Below, piece by piece: positions 58,541 to 64,000 of a DNA stretch of 64,000 nt. The notes under the pieces are model-generated. The model saw nothing but the letters and a program-made list of their open reading frames with translations. It ran no database searches and was not told the DNA's origin. Numbering within the stretch: the stretch's first letter is position 1; each line of letters opens with the position of its first letter. The translations under genes were made by a program, and so were the position numbers. The stretch comes from Saccopteryx bilineata. Lineage: Eukaryota > Chordata > Mammalia > Chiroptera > Emballonuridae. Location: contig NC_089498.1 of the NCBI RefSeq assembly GCF_036850765.1, forward strand, positions 51,821,795-51,885,794, written 5' to 3'.

Positions 58541-59221
58541 AGTTAAATTTTGTATACATTATTCTCTTAGAAGTTTGGATCTATTGATTATACATATTAA
58601 TAATATTTTGGTCATGCTAGTTCTTAGATAACAGGGAAAGGACACAGGGGTCTATATTTTATGTAATAATAATTAACAATGGGCTATAATATGACAAAGG
58701 GCTGTGTGGAACATAAAACAAATTAAATGACCATAACAATAGGACTAGCCAGAACTTATTTATTGAACATACTGAGGACATCTGGGATAGTTGGATTTCT
58801 GTCTGACCCTGGAAGAATTAGTTATCTTTCATCCAAATTGCATTTTGAGCTCCATGAAATCTCAAGGAAAAAATACTGTTTCTGAAACTGAAGTAATCCA
58901 TGTTATTATCTTAAATCTCTATATCCTAATATTGCTAGTTTTTTTTCCCCCTTTCTTTTCAAGTCTTCAGTTAATTCATCCTGGTAATAAATCCCAGGAA
59001 TTTTAGAACTACTGAGTTGTAATGATGGGAAATGTGATTTTTAAAAATTATTATTAAATATTTGTGTTTGAGTTTTAAAAGATAATTAATCAATAGAATG
59101 TTGATTTATTTTTAGACATTGTGTCTGCTTGTCACAAAGGTAATATTTAAGCAAACAACATCAGTGATTTTACCACTTAACATATTTTCTCTCAACATTA
59201 TTTCATTTAACAAAACCAATT
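58541..59221. other. Unassigned sequence
   Basis: AT-rich, unique-looking. No supported feature. Confidence 0.4.
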
Positions 59222-59408
59222 TTTTTCCATTGATTGAGGAGGGGGGGAAGAAGGGAGAAAGAGAGAGAAGCATCAACTTGTTGTTTCACTTAGTTCCATT
59301 TAGTTGTGTACTCATTGATTGCTTCTCCTCTGTGCCCTGACCAGGTTCCACCCACAAGCTCAGTGTGCCAGGAGGATGCTTCATCCACTGAACCATCCCT
59401 TCAGGGCC
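59222..59408 (-). mobile_element. tRNA-derived SINE relic, minus strand
   Basis: Plus strand: T run, 'gaggagggggggaagaagggagaaagagagagaagcatc', 'ctcattgattgcttctcctctgtgccctgaccaggt', 'gatgcttcatccactgaaccatcccttcagggc'. Diverged; it abuts an L1 fragment on the right. Confidence 0.8.
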
Positions 59409-59409
59409 T

Positions 59410-59770
59410 CAAATTATACGGAGTGAAATAAGTAAATCAGAAAAAACTAAGAACTATATAAATCCATATATAGATGGGACATAAAAATGAGACTCAGAGA
59501 CATGAACAAGAATGTGATGGCAACAGGGGTGGGGGGTGGGAGGAGGGGGGATGGGGCGAGGAAGGAGACAGGGGGTGGGGGAGGGGAAGGGCACAAAGAA
59601 AACCAGATAGAAGGTGACAGAAGACAATTTGACTTTGGGTGAGGGGTATATAGCACAATCAAATGTCAAAATAATCTGGAGATGTTTTCTCTCAACATAT
59701 ATACCCTGATTTATCAATGTCACTGCATTAAATTTAATAATAATAAAAAAAATAAAAATAAAAAAATGGA
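59410..59770 (+). mobile_element. LINE-1 3' end fragment
   Basis: ORF2 C-terminal end ('ggagtgaaataagtaaatcagaaaaaactaagaactatataaatcc') through a G-rich tract at about 59524-59590 and the same terminal block as the full-length L1 ('gaaggtgacagaagacaatttgactttgggtgaggggtat'), ending in (AAT)n/A. 5'-truncated. Confidence 0.9.
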
Positions 59771-59774
59771 TTTA

Positions 59775-60105
59775 AATCCTGATGGTTGGTGTTACAGTGG
59801 ATAGAGCATTGATCTGGAGTGCTGAGGTTCCTGGTTTGAAACCCAGAGGTTGCCAGCTTAAGCACATGCTCATCAGCTTGCATGCAGGGTCGCCAACTTG
59901 AGTGCGGCATCATTGACATGATCTCAAGGTCACTGGCTTGAGAAAAGAAGGGTTCACTGGCTCAGTTTGGGTCTTCTGGTCAAGGTACGTATAAGAAGCA
60001 ATCAGTGAACAACTAAAGTGTCACAACTACGAGTTGATGCTTCTCATCTGTCTCTTTTCTTCTCTCTCTCTCTCTCTCTCTCAAAAAAAAAAAAAAAAAA
60101 AAAGA
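59775..60105 (+). mobile_element. tRNA-derived SINE, type B
   Basis: Starts 'atcctgatggttggtgttacagtggatagagcattg' right after the L1 tail. It has 'ggtttgaaacccagagg', 'ggtcgccaacttgagtgcgg', (CT)n and a long A run at about 60083-60102. The flanks share little, so the duplication is not shown. Confidence 0.87.
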
Positions 60106-60634
60106 ATTTAATGCCAAAGAAATTCAGTCCCAGTGTTGGAAATTTCAGCATCTTAGAACCTATAAACTTTCCCCTTTTTCAATTCCCATGTTAATTTGTT
60201 ACACACATCTCTAAGAAGTTTTGATTAGATGTTTAAAATTTTTAACTTTTGATACATTTTGGAAAATCATTCGTACTGAATAAAGCTATAATATATTTGC
60301 AGCTTTTTAAACTTGATTTTTTAAGCAGGTGATATTTATATTTGTAAAATAAGAAGCTTGACATAACTGGATTCAACTTCCCGGGGAAGAGATAGTTAAT
60401 TAGTCTGGACTGTGAAGGGTTTCCTGCTGAACACTGTGGTGAATAAAACCTGTTTTTGGTGTTTAAGTAACTCCCTGATGTCTTTAAATATAATTGTGTT
60501 TTAATCTTTTAATCTCTAAAGATTTTGGTGTCAAAATTTCCAGCATGTCTAAGTGCTGCGGTAAAAAAATAAAAATAGGTAAAAACCTAACTCTTAATTA
60601 CAGAGACTTCTAAACATTCATAAAAATAGGAAAA
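60106..60634. other. Unassigned sequence
   Basis: AT-rich DNA; nothing recognised. Confidence 0.4.
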
Positions 60635-61020
60635 TAACATAATGAAATTTCATGTTCCATCACTTCGTATTAATAACTATTAACCAGTAAACAGCAGTTG
60701 TATGCTATCCCCATCCCGAACCTTTCTCCTACTTCTCATATTGCTCTGAAACAAATTCCAAGTATTATATCATTTCATTAGTAAAGTTTTGATGTGTTTC
60801 TAAAAGATGAGTTCACTTTGATCCCAATATAATAATAATACCAATATCATATATATAAAAAATAAAGCTTCATAAAATCATCAGATTTTTAGCCAAGGTG
60901 TAAATTTTCAATTATCTCAAAATTTGTGATTTATTTCAACATGTTCCTCTGTCCAACCAACCTCTGTGTTTTCTGTAACTTGGAAGTTGGATGTAGACCG
61001 GGAATCAAGTTTCTGGCTTA
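60635..61020. repeat. Ancient dispersed eutherian repeat, family uncertain
   Basis: The strings 'ctgaaacaaattccaagtattatatcatttcatt', 'caacatgttcctctgtcc' and 'tctgtgttttctgtaacttggaagttgg' are recognisable parts of a common old repeat. I cannot place it with certainty in an L1M or other family. No termini visible. Confidence 0.45.
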
Positions 61021-62105
61021 ATTTTTATTTTTTATTTGTGCATTTATTCTTCCTTTCAGAAGGCATATAATGTCTGTCTTTCTGTGCATGTATGTAATAT
61101 TAACAGTTAATGTTCAGAGTCTAAATTTATATATTCATTATTAGGTCAGATGTTTTAATTCTATCATTCTTTATATTTTATATAGAATACTTCTAGCAAG
61201 AGAATTTATGGATTTAAATAATTTCATGTATTTTAATTTAGTGTAGTTCTTATTAATGCTCACATTGTTTCAACTTAGATCAGTTGAATCTTCTTCAAGT
61301 TTCATTCTGAGACTTTTGACATGAGTCCAGTCCTTAACAGATCTCTAATCGAATATAATAAGATGTCCCAGGTTCAACTTGTATGTTTCATGACTCAGGC
61401 CAGAATCAGCCTGTTCTTCCATTTAAAGACCCATAGTCTGGGCCCTAGGGATGCTCTTTGCCACTAGATTGGCCATTATTTCTAAGCCTTTTCAGCACAA
61501 ACTATTTATCTTTCTCTTGTACTACCTTATTATAAACTGAAAATCAACTCTTTGTTCACATGTAAATAACTTTGCTTATAAGACTTGCTTGACATGAGAA
61601 ATATTTAAGTGGCTTACATTTGGCAAGGGTGTTCATTGGCATCCATGAAACACCTGTTACTTAGGATACAATGTTTCAGGTTATATTAAACCATTTTGCA
61701 ATGACATTTTATGTTTAAAATTGCATGTATTTCATATTTAATCTGTATATAAATATGCAATTCTTTGAGTTCAATTTCTCCTGAAAATCATTTCCAGGCA
61801 ACAGGTTTCTATGCTGAAAAATAGACAGTAGCTTAATAATGATGTGAATATATTAGTGAATCAGAATCCAGGGACAGATTAGTCACCATTTTTCTAATTA
61901 GAGGGTGAAATCTTAATTTTTTGGAGTTTGATTAACTGATAATAGCTATGTCATGGTGCACTTTCAAAAATTTGTTTTGATAGGCAATGCAGTATAAAAA
62001 GCATCAGTTAATAGGCAAAATGAAAACAAAAGAAAAACAAGTGCTGAATATTTTCCCTTCAAAATATTCTGAGCAACTGATAAAGTATGAACATGCATCA
62101 ACATC
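61021..62105. other. Unassigned sequence
   Basis: About 1.1 kb of AT-rich DNA. Nothing supported. Confidence 0.4.
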
Positions 62106-62487
62106 AAGATTAGTATTAGCTTGATCAGGCGGTGGCGCAGTGGATAAAGCATCGAACTGGGATGCAGAGGACCCAGGTTCGAGATCCCAAGGTCCCAGCT
62201 TGAGCACGGGCTCATCTGGTTTGAATAAAAGCCCACCAGCTTGAACCCAAGGTTGCTGACTCCAGCAAGGGGTTGCTCGGTCTGCTGAAGGCCCGCGATC
62301 AAGGCACATATGAGAAAGCAATCAATGAACAACTAAGGTGTTGCAACGCGAAATGAAAAACTAATGATTGATGCTTCTCATCTCTCTCCATTCCTGTCTG
62401 TCCCTGTCTGTCCCTCTCTCTGACTCACTCTCTGTCTCTGTAAAAAATAAATAAATAAATAAAATTTAAAAAAAAAGATTAGTATTA
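62106..62487 (+). mobile_element. tRNA-derived SINE, type B, full length
   Basis: Starts 'gcttgatcaggcggtggcgcag' at 62119 and ends CTCTGTCTCTGTAAAAAATAAATAAATAAAT with an A-rich tail. The perfect 13-bp duplication aagattagtatta at 62106-62118 and 62475-62487 bounds it. Low divergence. Confidence 0.95.
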
Positions 62488-62879
62488 CTGGGTATTGTGT
62501 ACTAGGCTTTCTACAATGAAAAGTTTGAGAAAAAGTAATGTATCTTTAAGAAAAGTTGACTGAATATCTGCAACTAAAAAGAAGCAAATAAAGCAAATTA
62601 TTCAGTTTATTTAGAAAGATTAAAACAAAATCAGCCTTTTATCTGACTTGTCTTGTGTAATATGGATAAAATAAATTATTAAGCCTGAACACTCATAGAT
62701 TATAATTTTCAAAACACTTTGTGAGCGTGAGTGTGGAGGTAGGGAAATGAATGTTTATTACTAGAAGTCTTGGAAAATTACAATGTATAGCAATAGAATT
62801 AATTCTGTTCAGCAACTGAAAAGTATGAGGCAGACCTGCATGTGCTGCTATAGAAATCTCCAAAGTGTAGTAGAGTTTG
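62488..62879. other. Unassigned sequence
   Basis: AT-rich; nothing recognised. Confidence 0.4.
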
Positions 62880-63020
62880 CTGGCTGAAACATGGCCTGTG
62901 GGGCCAGACCTCAAATTTAGTACTTAGTGGCCTTAGGCAACTTACTTAATCTTTTATATCTCAGTTTCTCAATCTGTGAAATGAGCATTATATTAATATA
63001 AACTCTGATGATTATAAGAA
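62880..63020 (+). repeat. MIR SINE relic
   Basis: Sense MIR: 'ctggctgaaacatggcctgtggggccagacc', 'gtacttagtggccttaggcaacttacttaatc', 'tatctcagtttctcaatctgtgaaatgagc'. Confidence 0.85.
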
Positions 63021-63682
63021 GTATCTTTTTCTGTCTTTGTTCTCCTCTTTATTCTCCTCCATATTTTTTGTCAACTTTATCATCATTGTCTTGTTGAGTG
63101 ACAAATGAAAGCTTTATATAATTGTTTCTAAGGCAAGATGCTTTTGTGTCAATAAAAGCATGTGGATATATACCTGCATACATAAACTTTTATATTTATA
63201 TGCATAGACATTTATGAAAAGATAGAGTATTAAGTGTTCAAAAGTGGTTATTGCTGAAGAATATATTAAATGAGGAAAAGGGTGATGTAATCACTTTATA
63301 TATTATACATTCTCAGAACTACAAATATCACACTTTCAAGTCTGTGTGTGTTAAAAAATTATGTCCCTGCACGTGAAATTACCCTTGCTCAAATGCTCAG
63401 GGTTGTAGCCTCCAGGAGCCTTCACTTTTTCGTTCATAAAATGAAGTTAGCAATACCCATAAGCAGCTGTGGAAGAGGTAGAAATGAAGATTGCTTTTGC
63501 TCTTGGCACAAAGGCCTACCAAATAGAGTAGTCAATAATTATTTTTATTATTCTGTTATGCCTTGGTTATTATTATCCTGTTAGAGTGTTTCTTGAATAA
63601 TTGAGACTCTGTTAGTAAATGTGCTTAATTTAGCCCGGTTCTTAGAATAGAAATACAAGGATAATGATGATGGCAATGATAA
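63021..63682. other. Unassigned sequence
   Basis: Unique-looking. A 78-codon open frame (63348-63584) shows no domain. Confidence 0.4.
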
Positions 63683-63850
63683 CAATAGCAGCTGGTGTTA
63701 ATTGAGCCTTTATTATGTCCCAGGCACTTTTCTAAGCCATTTTTTGTATTAAAATATTAAATCTTCAAATAAAACTGATGTGGTAAGTACTAGTCTCCTC
63801 ATTTTACAGATGAGAAACTGAGGCACAGAGCTAGGGAGGTAGGAAGTAGA
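63683..63850 (-). repeat. MIR SINE relic
   Basis: Reverse MIR, well preserved: 'gagcctttattatgtcccaggcacttttctaagcc', 'agtctcctcattttacagatgagaaactgaggcacagagctagggagg'. The last 150 bases of the window after it show nothing recognisable. Confidence 0.9.
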
Positions 63851-64000
63851 GATGGTGACTAAACAGAAAACTCTGAAAGTTTGACTGTGAAGTAGAAGAT
63901 CAAAATTGAGTCAAGGTTAAAATGGAATGTAGGGTCAAGTAGCAAGTAGGGTTGCTGGAAACAGGAGAGCCTGGAAGAAGTCTGTGTTCTCTGTGTCTAA

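Overview
This is a gene-poor stretch of mammalian nuclear DNA, very probably from a bat. I see no host protein-coding exon, rRNA or functional tRNA that I can support. The organism call rests on three abundant tRNA-derived SINE types. Type A has a GGTTGGCTCAGCGGTAGAG head, a GGTTCGATTCC B box and a long GC-rich body, and resembles the Rhin-1 SINE of horseshoe and leaf-nosed bats. Type B has a GGTGGCGCAGTGGATAGAG head and a pyrimidine-rich CTCTCTC/CTGTCTCTGTAAAA end. The third is a short, more degraded VES-like type. Old eutherian MIR and L2 copies are scattered between them. A rhinolophoid bat is the best guess; this comes from recalled family features, not a database search.

Layout. 1-13.5 kb: unique AT-rich DNA with MIR, L2, DNA-transposon relics and six or more SINEs, including a type A copy nested in a type B copy (6.0-6.8 kb) and three SINEs in a row (10.7-11.6 kb). 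13.55-21.40 kb: a full-length, young LINE-1 on the minus strand, bounded by a perfect 15-bp target-site duplication. It has a 2.4-kb 5' UTR with a CpG-rich block, an intact 331-codon ORF1, a 325-bp inter-ORF spacer, and an ORF2 that is complete apart from two mutually compensating frameshifts at A runs. 21.4-30 kb: mostly unique DNA, with an apparent tRNA-SINE/L1 chimeric insertion (24.70-24.95 kb) and three X-box-like motifs (26.77-27.06 kb). 29.8-30.65 kb: a gammaretrovirus-like LTR whose R region holds a 52-53-bp tandem repeat, preceded by a 4 x 20-bp tandem repeat. 35.0-35.6 kb: a solo LTR of another family with a 7-bp duplication; two related units lie in tandem and inverted at 42.05-42.82 kb. 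40-48 kb: dense SINEs, an hAT MITE with a perfect 8-bp duplication, and old L1 tails. 51-64 kb: more SINEs, two TA-flanked Tigger-like MITEs (one split by a SINE), a second hAT MITE, an L1 3' end and several MIRs.

The elements relate mainly through retrotransposition. The L1 encodes the machinery (RNA-binding ORF1p; endonuclease/reverse transcriptase ORF2p) that normally mobilises A-tailed SINEs, and many SINEs here carry 10-16-bp duplications as expected of L1-type insertion. Uncertainty is greatest for the naming and exact ends of the oldest repeats.
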